NCBI RefSeq assembly: GCF_032452875.1
Contig: NC_083870.1
Span: 8,618,001 to 8,682,000, forward strand
Source: Bos javanicus
Taxonomy: Eukaryota > Chordata > Mammalia > Artiodactyla > Bovidae
Direction of reading: 5' to 3'
Length of the DNA stretch: 64,000 nucleotides
The notes beneath the pieces were generated by a model. That model did no database searches, had not been told where the DNA came from, and was given only the letters and a program-made list of their open reading frames with translations. Made by a program: the position numbers and the translations under genes. Position 1 is the first letter of the stretch; each line of letters begins with the position of its first letter. Below, in pieces: positions 21,480-31,685 of this stretch.

Positions 21480-22440
21480 TACCAACAAACTGCCCTTACA
21501 GTTTTGCCTGGATGAAAATCAAAGGACAATAACAGTCCATGTACCTTTTTCAATGCCTGATCTAAGTATGGCGGAGGACAAGTTGGGAAGTTTTTCTGAG
21601 GATCCTGCTTTTTTACAAAGGGATTTACCCAACTAGTGAGATCTTTTAATCTCATCTGAGGGGATTTATAGATCTTATTGATTACTATCCCACTGCTGCA
21701 CCCCTGAGGAAAAGCAGTGTATAATACTGGCGACCAGAGCCCATATGGACTAACTGGCAGCCCAAGCCCAACAGGACTATGCCGTGCTCTGAGTGGGGAA
21801 TGATGTCCTTGAGGCAAACCTGCAGTGGAATTACCAGCTTAATTCAATTGATAGAGACAGATGAGACCTTATGATTAACTGTTTAATAGAGGGTATGAAG
21901 AAACTTACAGTAAAATCTGTTAATTATGATAAGGTGAAAGAGGTTGAACAGGAACAGGATGAAAATCCTATAGTGTTCTAAAAGAGATTAGTGGAGGCTT
22001 TTAGGAAATATACAAACAGAGATCCCTTCTGCCCTGAGGGACAGCTCAGTCTGCCCCAGATATCAGGCACAAAATTCAGAAAGCAACTGCTGGTCCTCAG
22101 ATTCCAATGAGCAATTTGCTCCAATTGACTTATTTGGTTTTCAATAATAGGGATATGGCCAAAAAGGCTGAATGTACCCTGAGAAATATGCAAAAGGCCC
22201 AAATGATTGCAATGGCTTTGTCTGCTTAGAGACCGCTAACTAAGAGTCTGGTTTTTCTGGGCCAATCTGACTCTGGCAGACCACAAGGTCCGTGGGTATC
22301 CATACAACCTCAGTGTACCTTGTGTGGACAAAAGGGGCACTGGGGGAAGGATTACAGTTGATGTGGCCTTTGCAAGTAGCCAGGGCATTGGCATAAGGAA
22401 TGCTCCAGATGCCAGAGAGCAATGGGGGTCCCTCAGCCAC
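21480..22440 (+). pseudogene. Retroviral gag relic (capsid and nucleocapsid)
   Basis: Readable pieces in shifting frames: a capsid phrase around VPFSMPDLSMAEDKLGSFSE (about 21540), a capsid C-terminal region with YTNRDP (about 22000), and the nucleocapsid. There are two CCHC zinc knuckles: 22314-22355, whose last Cys is Tyr (C-x2-C-x4-H-x4-Y), and 22362-22403, which keeps C-x2-C-x4-H-x4-C but has a TAG stop inside. Two knuckles with GHW point to a class I lineage other than MLV, which has one. Gag normally forms the virion core; this copy is dead. Confidence 0.8.
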
Positions 22441-22518
22441 TGATGGTTTTGCAATCAGAAGACCTATGAAGCCTGAGGCTGAAAGTGACTCTACCCAGAG
22501 ATACCATCTATATAACTA

Positions 22519-22761
22519 ATGCTGAGCCTTGGGTGGTCATTTGATGCAGTGGGCCACTTGATAGAATTTCTTATAGACACTGATGCAAACTTCTCCGTCG
22601 AAACCCAAAGAATTGGAGACCTTAGTAATCATGAGGGATATGTAATGGGGTTGTCAGGGAAGAAACAGGGGCACAGTTTCTTGGAGACCCTTTCGTGCAA
22701 CATCAATGGTCAGCTGTTTTTACACTCCTTTCTGTCGTGCCTGGTTGTCTTATCCCTTTAA
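22519..22761 (+). pseudogene. Retroviral protease relic
   Basis: The 80-codon open piece holds IEFLIDTDANFSV at about 22561-22599. It aligns with the retroviral aspartic-protease active-site loop, where the usual DTGA is DTDA (Gly changed to Asp). The catalytic Asp is kept but the loop would be damaged. It follows gag-NC directly, as expected for gag-pro-pol order. Confidence 0.75.
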
Positions 22762-22989
22762 CAGGGAGTGATTTATTAACTAAAGTTAGGGGTTTCTCTG
22801 TTTCTTGAGGGACAAAGGAACCACGCTTATTGCCAAATGGTTCTAACAGAAAGTAGGAAGGAACAGATTGAAGCTGAGATAGAAGCCTTTATAGACTCTG
22901 GTGTGTAGAATATAGAGGGTCCAGGCTTGGCCAAAGATATCCAAACAGTGGTTATTAAGTAAAGACCTGGGTGGGAATTTCTCTGCAAA

Positions 22990-24015
22990 GAGCAGAACCC
23001 TCTAAAATCAGAGGCACAGAGAGGAATCTCTCCCTCAGTGAAAAAATACCTTTTGCATGGTTTATTGGTACCTCAGTCTCTGCACAATATGCTGATATTA
23101 CCCATTCTTACACCCACTGAAGGATATCGATTTACATAAGATCTAAAGGCTATTAATGAAGCAGGGAAACCATTTAGCCTATTGTGCCTAAGCCTTATAC
23201 TATTCTGACTCAGATCCCAGAGGAAGCCAAGTGGCTTACTGTATCAGACTCAAAGGATACCTTTTTCTACATTCCATGGGCCAAAGAATCTCAGTTTCTT
23301 ATGCCCTCAAGTGGACAGATTCAGATACAAAAGAAACTGGACAATATACTTAGACTTGACTTTCCCAAGGATTTAGGGATAGCCCACATATTTGGGGGAC
23401 TGCCTTGGCATAAGAACTGGGAATTCTTGTCCCATGACTGAGGATTAAAGGGAAGAAATGGAGTTATTCTGCAATATGTAGATGATATTTTAATAGGAAG
23501 TTTTCCCTAAGAAGGCATCAGATGAGAATACTGTTAAGATCCTAACTCATTTATGAAAAAAGGGTAATAGGGTGTCCAAAGTTAAGGTGCAAATTTCTAA
23601 ACAAGTTTTGTTATCTAGGATGCATGCTTACTCCAGGGAAGAGGTCTATATCTGCTGATAGAATAGTGTTAATTCAAAGATTAAAGTCTCCAAAAACAGT
23701 AAAACAGTTTAGGACCTTCTTGGGAGTAATTGAATATTGCTGGGTTGGATTCCTGGTTATGGGCTAGATGCAAAACCATTATATGAGCTCCTAAAACAAA
23801 ATGCAGAAACTGGACCATTAAATTGGGGGGATACAGAACAGGTCTCCCAAATTCTAAAAAGAAAATTATTAGACCCCCTTGCTCTGAGGTCACCTAATTT
23901 AGAAAAAACATTTTTTCTCTTTGGTACTGAAGGAGGAGGTATGGCCCTTGGTGTGTTAACTCAATGTTTAGGACCTACATACCAGCCTGTTGCACATCTA
24001 TTTAAGAATTTGGAC
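22990..24015 (+). pseudogene. Retroviral pol relic (RT to start of RNase H)
   Basis: Palm motif A is visible as SDSKDTFFYIP (about 23243-23275) and the catalytic motif as QYVDDIL at 23472-23492. The connection region (FRTFLGV, about 23710) and the beginning of RNase H (LFGTEGG...GVLTQ, 23920-23970) follow. Several frame changes and stops separate these. The text stops abruptly at about 24015: the rest of RNase H, integrase and env SU are absent. Confidence 0.82.
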
Positions 24016-24020
24016 CTCTA

Positions 24021-24290
24021 ATGGGGAAAGCTATCCTACAAAATAGAATGGCCTTGGACATTATCACGGCTTCATGGCGGGGTGGGGGAGCGGGGCAGGT
24101 AATCTGTGCTATCATTAAGACAGAATATTATGTTTTTATTCCAGATAATTCTGTTGGTGTATCTCAATTACTGAGTCACATGCACAAACGGATAGAAGCT
24201 CTAAATGACCCTCTCCTAGGTTTGGAAAGTATTTTGGGAAAATGGTTTGGGATGGAACTGGAGGAATCAAGACTTCAGGCTTACTCATGA
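24021..24290 (+). pseudogene. Retroviral env TM ectodomain relic
   Basis: An 89-codon open piece begins MGKAILQNRMALDIITASWRG, the heptad/ISD-like region of a class I transmembrane subunit. The disulfide motif CX6CC follows, but here both final cysteines are Tyr (CAIIKTEYY). It abuts the RNase H relic directly, so one deletion removed everything between. There is no membrane span after the last open codon, so it is not a candidate domesticated env. Confidence 0.8.
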
Positions 24291-24416
24291 TACTCAGAAA
24301 TACAAAATAATCATGAAGACCAGAATGAATGCTTCAGGTTCATGTTAGAAAATCTATTCTGGAGAAGAAAACTCTTAATATCTGGTATTGAGAGGTAGGC
24401 TTATGAGCTTGTGGTT

Positions 24417-24567
24417 TCCACCCTTTCAGGGCCCGAAACTGGGCTTTTGTCTAACACTCGGAAGTGAGAGCCTTATCAGGATCTCCTGTTATAAAACAAC
24501 TCAGGCAAATGGTTACTATGGTGCCTGGCCAGGGTGGGCGGTTTCAATCAGTGTGCTTCCCCTAACA
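24417..24567 (-). mobile_element. LTR-G fragment with internal deletion
   Basis: Reversed LTR-G ends joined: GGGCCCGAAACTGGGC plus CTAACACTCGGAAG (U5 side), then directly CTTATCAGGATCTCCTG to CTTCCCCTAACA (U3 start). About 330 bp present in the other two LTR-G copies are missing. Confidence 0.85.
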
Positions 24568-24952
24568 ACAACAGCAATGAGGATTGTTTATCAATTATAC
24601 TGTAATCAGATGTTTAACTCTGTGTTTTAAGTCTTTTGTCATTTATAGATATTCTTATACTCTGGTGCTTAGAAAAAGTGCTTCATTATCAAGGAGATTC
24701 ATAAAGAAAGCTGTGAAGCATTTACAACAGTTCCCTATCAAGATGATGGTTATGGGGAGTGTTCCAGCTCATACTGACTTAAAACAACAAGCTGTCTTGT
24801 CCCTGAGGCTGTGAGATCAGGCATCCAGAGATATTTACTACCTGACAGGCAGGGTCAATGCCCCTACTCAGCCTCGAAGCAGTTACAGAAGATGGACCAC
24901 TGCCTTTTTCCTTCCCATAAGAATATGGGACAAAAATCTGAGCAAGAAATGA
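24568..24952 (+). other. Proviral 3-prime region
   Basis: Lies between the env relic and the next LTR. No coding motif is recognised. The bases just before 24953 are purine-rich (GAGCAAGAAATGA), a possible worn polypurine tract. Confidence 0.45.
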
Positions 24953-25024
24953 TGCAAGGAGGGAGGGACACAGGTACTACATTTGAAAGAATGGCTTCAC
25001 CTGAAGACACAACATAAATGGATA

Positions 25025-25113
25025 AATCTTCCCGACCCAGGGATCAAACCCCTGTCTCCTACATCTCCTGCATTGGGAGACACATTCTTTACTACTGAAC
25101 CACCTGGAAAGCC
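25025..25113 (-). mobile_element. Bov-tA head fragment
   Basis: Reversed tRNA-derived head only (sense GGCTTTCCAGGTGGTTCAGT to GGTTTGATCCCTGGGTCGGG), inside the 5-prime half of the rearranged LTR-A. Confidence 0.8.
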
Positions 25114-25272
25114 TTCATTATAACATGTCAGCAAGCTAAATGACACACCCAGAGGAACCATGATAGTTCCAAGGTCAACTATCACAGACCAAAGAGTGGG
25201 TGGTGACCCAATTCCTGGAGATTGCACCCTGTCCCCAAAATAGTTGAAATAATCCTCCCACTCATTAGCCTG

Positions 25273-25502
25273 TGGGATTTTTGTTGCTGTTCAGTCACTA
25301 AGCTGTGTCTGACTCCTTGTTACCCCATGGACTGTAGCACACAGGTTCCTCTGTTCTCCACCATCCCCCAGAGTTTGCCCAGATTCATGTCCAGTGAGAT
25401 GGTGTTGCTATCTAACCATCTCATTCTCTGCCTCCCCCTTTTCCTTTTGCCATCAATCTTTCCCAACATTAAGGTCTTTTCCAATGAGCTGGCTCTTCAC
25501 AT
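25273..25502 (-). mobile_element. BovB 3-prime end, breakpoint piece
   Basis: Reversed BovB terminus (GTTCAGTCACTAAGCTGTG to GAGCTGGCTCTTCAC). It stops exactly where the forward BovB piece at 25911-25976 (CATTGAAAGGACTC to GGCCACATGATG) leaves off in BovB order, with about 3 bases (ATG) shared. Confidence 0.85.
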
Positions 25503-25977
25503 TGAAACCATTCACCTCAGATTGAGACTTGAATCCATGTGTCAGGACTTGAACCCAGGCAAAAACCTGCTTGGGACTTGAACCTATGTGGTTGGGCCTC
25601 AAACCTGGCTCAAATCCATAATCTTCCAACTGAGATCACACACCTGGTTTTAGGACCTAGTGTGACTCAGGTTCTTGATGTCTCATTGCAGAAAGAATTG
25701 AGTGAGAAACAAAGTGATAGGTAAGAAGTGTTTTGTTTCTATCTTTTTTTTTTTTTTTAAGAGAGAAACACACTCTACAGAGTGTGGGCCATCTCAGAAG
25801 GCAAGGGCAGCCTTGGGAGATACACACTCCATAGACAAGTGTGTGAGCCATCACAGAAGGTGAGTGCAGCCTCAAAATGTGTGGTTAGCTTTTATAGGCT
25901 GGGTAATTTCATTCATTGAAAGGACTCTTGCTGAAGCTAAAGCTCCGACACTTTGGCCACATGATGCTGAAACAGGA

Positions 25978-26663
25978 GAGTAGGGGGCGGGACACAATCT
26001 TAGAAAGAATGACATAGCCTGAGGATACAACATAAACTGGTTAGAATCAAATGGTTCCAAGATGGCAGAGAAGTCAACTTCAACTAGACCTTGATCCTCA
26101 GTGTATGTTCATTGTAACACATCAACAAGCTAAATGACACATCCAGAGGCACCATGACAGTTCCAAGGTCCACCATCAAAGACCAGACAGTGGGTGGTGG
26201 CCCAGTTCCTAAAAATCTCCACCCCTTTTCCAAAATGGTTGAAATAATCGTTCCACTCATTAGCCTATGAAATTACCCAGCCCATAAATTTAACCACTCC
26301 ACATTTTGAGGCCACATTCACTCTCTGGGACAGCCCACATTCTTGTCTGTGGAGCGTGTTTCTAAGTAAATTAACTTCTTACCTATCACTTTGTCTCTCA
26401 CTGAATTCTTCCTGCAATGAGACATCAAGAACAAGAGCTTCTTTAGGTCCTAAAACCAGGTTTGTGGTCTCATTTGGAAGAGAGTGGGTTTCGGCTGGGA
26501 TCGAGTCCTGGCCGTGTGGGTTTGAGTCCAAGCCCAATTTTGGCCAGGTTTGAGTCCTGGACATGTTGGTTTGAGTCCCAGCCATGTTAGTTTGAGTCCC
26601 AACCTGGGTTTTGGCTGAGTCCTGGCACATGGGTTCAAGTCTCAATCTGGGTGAATGGTTTCA
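25978..26663 (+). mobile_element. 3-prime LTR-A of provirus
   Basis: Complete, TGAAACAGGAGAG to GGTTTCA, followed by AAAT. U5 has several near-repeats of GGTTTGAGTCC / GGGTTCAAGTC (26518-26650), a family feature also seen in the other LTR-A copies. Confidence 0.88.
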
Positions 26664-26909
26664 AAATGATGCAGGACACAGGGAACAGCAACAACTCTAA
26701 AAAACCTAACACTACCTCCTTGCAGGGCTGCTACTGGCTTCCTTATAGCCCACTCTCATCCTTTCTTGGGAGTGTATTTTTGCTGTGTTTGGTAAAACTC
26801 TTGCTACTTAAAACTTCTCTATGATGCTCGACTAAATTCTTTCCCTTGAGAGGGCAAGAATCAAGGAAATCACCATTCTGCCAGAATCAAGGAAATCACC
26901 ATATTAATT

Positions 26910-27082
26910 GGGCTTCCCTGGTGGTTCAGCTGGTAAAGAATCCACCTGCAATGTGGGAGACTTGGGTTTGATCCCTGGCTTGGGAAGATCCCCTGGAGAA
27001 AGGAAAGGCTACTCATTCCAGTATTCTGGCCTAGAGAATTCCATGAACTATAACAGTGTCAAAGAGTCAGACACGACTGAAC
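26910..27082 (+). mobile_element. Bov-tA SINE with 9-bp TSD
   Basis: Full head GGGCTTCCCTGGTGGTTCAG, B box GGTTTGATCCC, and a BovA tail with a deletion near the end. Perfect TSD ATATTAATT at 26901-26909 and 27083-27091. Confidence 0.93.
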
Positions 27083-27115
27083 ATATTAATTACCTCCAGC
27101 TTAAAATTCCTTTAA

Positions 27116-27153
27116 GGTACCCTCTGTACCTTAAAAAGTGTACAGAGGGTACC
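27116..27153. repeat. Perfect 14-bp inverted repeat
   Basis: GGTACCCTCTGTAC (27116-27129) and its exact complement GTACAGAGGGTACC (27140-27153) with a 10-base spacer. It lies just outside the SINE and is probably a local replication error. Confidence 0.9.
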
Positions 27154-27159
27154 ATTACT

Positions 27160-27490
27160 GAACACAAGTTCATGTGTCTGATGCACAGTGAGATCAAACA
27201 AACCAAAAGGTTGGAGTTAGCAGCAGAGGAAGGTTCATTGTGGGGCCATGCAAGGAGAATGGTGGCTCGTGCTCAAAAACCCCAAACTCCTTTAGGATTT
27301 CCAGGGAAAAGTTTTTATAGGCAAAATTTGGGGTGAGAGCTGCAGGGTGTGTGGCTTTCTTCTGATTGGTTGGTGGTGGGGTAACAAGGTGGTACTCCAG
27401 GAATCTTGTGCTTCAGCAATGAGATTACCATCCTCTACTTGAGTGGGGCCCTTACTTTCTGCAGAAGAACTTAAAGACATTGCTCTGCTT
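27160..27490 (-). mobile_element. LTR-I (reversed, partial)
   Basis: The reverse complement shares GAGTTCTTCTGCAG, CAAGTAGAGGATGGTAA and ACAAGATTCCTGG with LTR-I at 38890 in the same order. A TATA-like TATAAAAAC lies at about 27309-27320 reversed. Confidence 0.6.
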
Positions 27491-27718
27491 GTCCCCTGAG
27501 GAGGACCTGGAACTTTGCCCCAGGGCTACATGATTATTCCTTGACTGTTCCTGAAACCCAGTCCTATGGGGCTCCCAAGGATGGAGACTTTCTATCCCCC
27601 ATTTCTTGTAGGCAAGACTCCAGCCTCTGTGACCTTCCCTGAGTTCCAAATGGTGGCTTGGAATGGTTGCTAATCAAGGGAGGATCGATTAGCAAAGAAA
27701 CCACTTGAGGCAAAGATG
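27491..27718 (-). repeat. Family-E repeat (reversed)
   Basis: Contains CTTGTAGGCAAGACTCC and CTTCCCTGAGTTCCAAATGG, the reversed equivalents of the family-E phrase at 12090, 28550 and 36385. Probably part of an older LTR. Confidence 0.5.
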
Positions 27719-27722
27719 AAAG

Positions 27723-28214
27723 TGTTAGGGGAAGCACACTGATTGAGACCGCCCACCCTGCCCAGGCACCATAGTAACCATTTGCAGGAGTTGTTTTATG
27801 ACAGGAGATCCTGATAAGGAATATGGAACTAATAAGCCACCACCAACTGGAAGAGTTCGGGAAAGGTCAAAAGGAGACACCGTGTGTCCATTCACTTCCC
27901 GGAATCCCTCTCGCTAGCATCCATCTTGGCCGAGCGATGCGTGTGCCATCAGGAAAGACTCTGAGTTAGAATGATTGGCCAAAGACCACCCGGAAACTAA
28001 TCCCATCACCATAAAACCCGACATTGTGAGCCAGAACAGTTCTCCTGGATTCCCTTACCCTACTGCTCTCCACCCGGGTGCCCTTCCAATAAAATCTCTT
28101 GCTTGGTCAGCACGTGTCTCCTCAGACAATTCTTTTCTGAGTGTTAGACAAGAGCCCGCTCTTGGGGCCCTGTAAGGGTCCCCTCCCCCCCCCAACCCCG
28201 CCCTTCCTACAACA
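27723..28214 (+). mobile_element. Solo LTR-G with 4-bp TSD
   Basis: A complete 492-bp LTR: TGTTAGGGGAAGC start, CTTCCTACAACA end. TSD AAAG at 27719-27722 and 28215-28218, typical of class I retroviruses. A CATAAAAC TATA-like box is at about 28010, AATAAAATC at 28088, and a C-rich U5 end at 28183-28201. No internal sequence, hence a solo LTR. Confidence 0.9.
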
Positions 28215-28218
28215 AAAG

Positions 28219-28887
28219 GAACAAGAGAAGCTCACCACCTGACCACCTGAGACTAAAGTATTAAAGGAGGGCAAACCCTGCACCCACCCTAATCTTGACG
28301 GAGCCTACCTTTGACCCTGCCTGGTGTACAAACACTCAAGTTCTCTGGAGTTGAGACACATAGGTTTTCAAGGCAGAAGCCTGGTGTGTCTCCCTTTGCC
28401 TGGCAAAGCAAGAAAGCTGTTCGTTTCTACTTCTGTCTCAGGATATGATTCAGCACTGGAGTATAGAGAAGTAGAGTTTTGGTAACATTCCTTTTTTGTT
28501 TCTGTATTCTCTCTCTTTCCTGATTACCAACCATTTGAATCAGCCCTTTGGGACTCAGGGAAGGTCTAGGAGGCTGAATGAAGCCTGATTCCTACAAACA
28601 TGAAATGGGAGACACAGAAAGGATATGTACTCAGAAGAGCCCCCTGGGATTCTGTTCCCTTCACTAGGATCTGATAACCTGGAAAGATGCAGACAACACG
28701 AAGTCTTTTAGTTTGATGCCCACTCCCTGCTACGGGGACCTGGGAGTGATGCAGGCCTAAGTTGATCCCCCAAAGATAAGTATCTGCATGTGGAGTCCCT
28801 GAGGGTGGATTCAGGGAATTCTTCAGACTCCTCCAGGCCCACCTCTTGTGGAGCCAGTCGAGGGCTCACAACTTGTCCCTTAACTTG
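28219..28887. other. Noncoding DNA with family-E piece
   Basis: No gene. 28500-28640 (TTTGGGACTCAGGGAAGG then GATTCCTACAAACATG) is a forward family-E copy. Confidence 0.45.
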
Positions 28888-29395
28888 TGTCAGCTTAAAA
28901 AAATGCACAACTTGAGCACTGTGAGTTAAGTTTTATTTGGGGCAAAACGAGGACTGCAGCCCAGGAGTCAGCACTTCACTTCAGATAGCTCTGAGAAACT
29001 GGTTCAAAGAAGCAGGGGGGAAGGTCATTATATATGTAATTTTGGTGAAGGGGGAATACATGCAATCAAGCACACCTTCTCCAGAAGGTTTCTGCTGGTC
29101 TCCTGAAGCTTTTGCTAGTCATGAGGAACAGTCATCACCATAAAGAACTTTAGTGATTTTCTAGATATGAGGAGATAACAAGAATTGGGCACATAAAACC
29201 AGATCCTAAAAATATCTAGATATATGAAGACCTCTCCTGCCAGTTCCCCCACTCCACCCCTCCCCCCAGCAAAAAGGGCTCATTTCTGCTCTCTGCCTTA
29301 AACTCCTTTCAGTGGCCACTGAAAGTCAGCAGCTGCAGCAGCACATGATTTAATCCTTGTAGAGGGAGATGGCAGGTGCCGATTTGTAGTTAACA
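28888..29395 (-). mobile_element. Solo LTR-B with 4-bp TSD
   Basis: Reversed complete LTR: TGTCAGCTTAAAAAAATGC on the left, TTTGTAGTTAACA on the right. TSD CTTG at 28884-28887 and 29396-29399. Confidence 0.9.
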
Positions 29396-30145
29396 CTTGC
29401 TTCCAAAGAGGAAGCCAGTCACCTAATCCCCAGGTGGAGACAAATGAATGTCAAACTTTGGGAGGTAGTTGAGCCCTGCATTGCTGTGGATAAGGCAGAG
29501 GGGGCCATCTAGTGGCTGCCTATCCCTTTGTTTTGTTATTCTTGGGGTGCCAATGACAGTCATCTTGGAGGAAACTATTGAGCAGGTCGTGTGGATCCTA
29601 GGTAAGTTCCTGACTTTGAGGGAATAGAGAAATCTGGCCCCCAGGTGTTTTCAAATGAGGACAGGACCTGTGCACTGGCTGTAGGAAGGGGCTGCAGGGG
29701 CAGTGGGCCACACACTGGGGCATCCAGCATCTCTATGGGGCTCCCAGAAAAGATACAGGTGGGGGCTGAGTGCAAGCGCATGACTGTTACTCACTCCACC
29801 AGTAACCTCCAAGGAGTTGCAAAAGAGTGGGACAGGACTTAGAGACTAAACAACAAAACCAGTCATCTAGCTTTCCAACAAGATGTAACTTGATTTCCTC
29901 CAGTGTTTGACACTTGACCCCACCCTCAGCCCCACCTCCCATTTGTGGAGAACAAATCCCAGTCAGACTGGTTTTGAACTTTTGTGATGGGGTTGAGCTG
30001 GAATGTCAGGGAGAGGCAAGGGTAAGGCTTTAACGGCAGAGTTTACTAAATTTGCATTACAGAGTCAGGGTCCCTAAGCAGACCTGGGAACTATGGGTGC
30101 AAAGCAGTATTCTGTCGGTTGTGAGTGGGATGGGAGAAAGGGAAT
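29396..30145. other. Single-copy noncoding DNA
   Basis: No gene recognised. 29815-29850 (GAGTTGCAAAAGAGTGGGAC then GACTAAACAAC) looks like the last 35 bp of a worn BovA unit. Confidence 0.45.
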
Positions 30146-30154
30146 TGCGAAAAG

Positions 30155-30369
30155 AGTTGTTGTTGTTCAGTTGCTCAGTCATGTCCAACTCTTTGCAACC
30201 CCATGGGCTGCGGCACGCCAGGCTTCCTTGTCCTTCACAATCTCCCAGAGCTTGCTCAAACTCATGTCCATTGAGTTGATGATGCCATCTAACGGTCTTG
30301 TCCTCTGTTGTCCCCTTCTCTTCTTGCTTTCTATCTTTCCCAGCATCAGGTCTTTTCCAGGGTCTTTTC
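30155..30369 (-). mobile_element. BovB 3-prime end, short
   Basis: Reversed terminal 215 bp of BovB (TTGTTGTTCAGTTGCTCAG to CAGCATCAGGTC). Flanked by TGCGAAAAG (30146-30154) and TGTGAAAAG (30370-30378), a likely TSD with one mismatch. Confidence 0.85.
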
Positions 30370-30378
30370 TGTGAAAAG

Positions 30379-30887
30379 TTACTAAGTGAGATCAAGGATT
30401 TATCCCTTTTCAGTGTCCTTTGAGGGGCCATGTAAATTATTTTGTATTGAAGGGGAACAGAATTTCTCACCCCAAAATATGCCTCTTCGGCCTGAGGGTT
30501 ATTTCAAGGTAAAGGTAATCAAATCTAACAGGAAAGCTCTTTATCTCTCCCTTAACTGCTTAAATTTACATTGGAAAGGGGGCCTGTACCAGGAAGAGAG
30601 CTATTACCTGAGACACCTAAAGAAATTTATTCACCTTTTGTTTTCCAAACACCTCTACCTTCCCGTGAATAGTTTTCTTCCCCTTTGTCTACTTAAAGAA
30701 AAACCACACGAGGTGAAATTGCGAATTTAAATTTTGTTTGTTGCTGAATGCAAATTTGTGAGCCCAATGCACAGTGAGGCTGACCTTGGGTGGCCTCAGC
30801 CTGCTATGGCTTGGAGCTTGGGTTCCCAGCCAGAAACTGAGGCTGTGCTGCAGTAGCGTGAGCACCAAATCCTAACCACTAGACCAC
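30379..30887. other. LTR-D-like piece and tRNA-Glu-like segment
   Basis: 30445-30690 resembles the 5-prime part of LTR-D (GGGGAACAGAATTTCTCACC then AATATGCCTC). 30800-30887 reversed contains GGTCTAGTGGTTAGGATTTG, the A-box half of tRNA-Glu, directly next to LTR-H. The B-box half is too diverged for a functional tRNA gene. Confidence 0.45.
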
Positions 30888-31452
30888 TGGTCAGTGACAA
30901 GGGCCTGGCTCTTTGGGTTTGCAGAAAAGAATTCCCACAAAGATAGAAAATAGGGAGACAAATAAAATATTCATTCAGAGGAAAAAAAGAGTACAGCATG
31001 TGTGGATAGACAAATGGGCGAACTCAGAGACAGTGTCTGAATTGCTGAGTTGCAGCCTTCCGTAGTTTGAATTACTTTTATGGGGCGTTTCTTCTGAGTT
31101 TCCTTTGGCCAATCATTTTGATTTGCCTGGTTCACTATTCATATTTGGTATATCTCAGGATCTCTCGTGTGTGCATACACATCTCTTAGCCAAATTGGAT
31201 TTTAGCCAAGATGAATAGGTGTATGGGTAGAGAATATCCTTTGACATAACTCCCTCTTTGACCTCAAAGGAGTCTTTTCTGCACATGTGTGGTTGGGGAG
31301 GTCTCGACTTCAAGAACAAGAAATATATGTCCTGGATAGGGCCCAGCCTCCTCCCTTAATTGTCCTGCTGCTTTTGTTTTGGAGTTTCAGTCCCTAGTGA
31401 ATGAATCTCCAATTGCTCTACTGTGTTGGGGGTGCATCTACCTCCTGCATCA
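30888..31452 (-). mobile_element. LTR-H copy 1
   Basis: Reversed LTR, sense TGATGCAGGAGGTAGATGC to CCCTTGTCACTGACCA. Recurs at 31686 and 38286. Flanks CCAC and CACC are not a clean duplication. Confidence 0.72.
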
Positions 31453-31685
31453 CACCCTCTGAGAAACATAAACCCCCAAAAATCTTTATTGGACAGATGA
31501 CAGGCAAAGGTCTGTTTTCTGTAGCTTTTTCAGGCTGACAGAGCCTCATAGACCCTACCTAGTTGGAGTCATGGAGCTCTCACCGTGTCTCATTAAAGAG
31601 GTCCCATGGTGACTTCAGTTGCTTTTGCAGGATCTGCTGTGGGGAGTGGCTGGAGTCCCTGCATCACCATTGTCTTGAAGAGCAG

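Larger units (their letters stand above)
24953..25976. mobile_element. Extra LTR-A, 3-prime half inverted at a BovB
   Basis: 24953-25272 is the 5-prime half of LTR-A forward (GACACAACATAAATGG, CTAAATGACACACCC). 25503-25910 is the 3-prime half in reverse (starts TGAAACCATTCACC). A BovB end inserted in this LTR is also split: 25273-25502 reversed and 25911-25976 forward. Flipping 25503-25976 restores both a contiguous BovB and a contiguous LTR, so one inversion explains all. The restored LTR would end within a few bases of the next LTR at 25978. Confidence 0.78.
19148..26663 (+). mobile_element. Defective class I endogenous retrovirus (LTR-A)
   Basis: Outer LTRs at 19148-19945 and 25978-26663 begin TGAAACAGGAG and end GGTTTCA, with AAAT directly outside on both sides (19144-19147, 26664-26667), the 4-bp target duplication of class I retroviruses. 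Inside are decayed gag, protease, RT and env TM segments in the right order. Most of RNase H, integrase and env SU are deleted. Later insertions: two Bov-tA (one a fragment), two BovB ends, and a reduced LTR-G. An extra rearranged LTR-A sits next to the 3-prime LTR. It cannot be active. Confidence 0.85.

Noticed and set aside
24021..24290. A syncytin-like domesticated env
   Set aside because: Only 89 codons of TM ectodomain remain, the CX6CC cysteines are replaced, and there is no SU, signal peptide or membrane span.
30800..30887. A tRNA-Glu gene on the reverse strand
   Set aside because: The A box is recognisable but the B box and acceptor pairing are lost; it is at best a tRNA-derived repeat. 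The same applies to the tRNA heads of all Bov-tA and CHR SINEs here.
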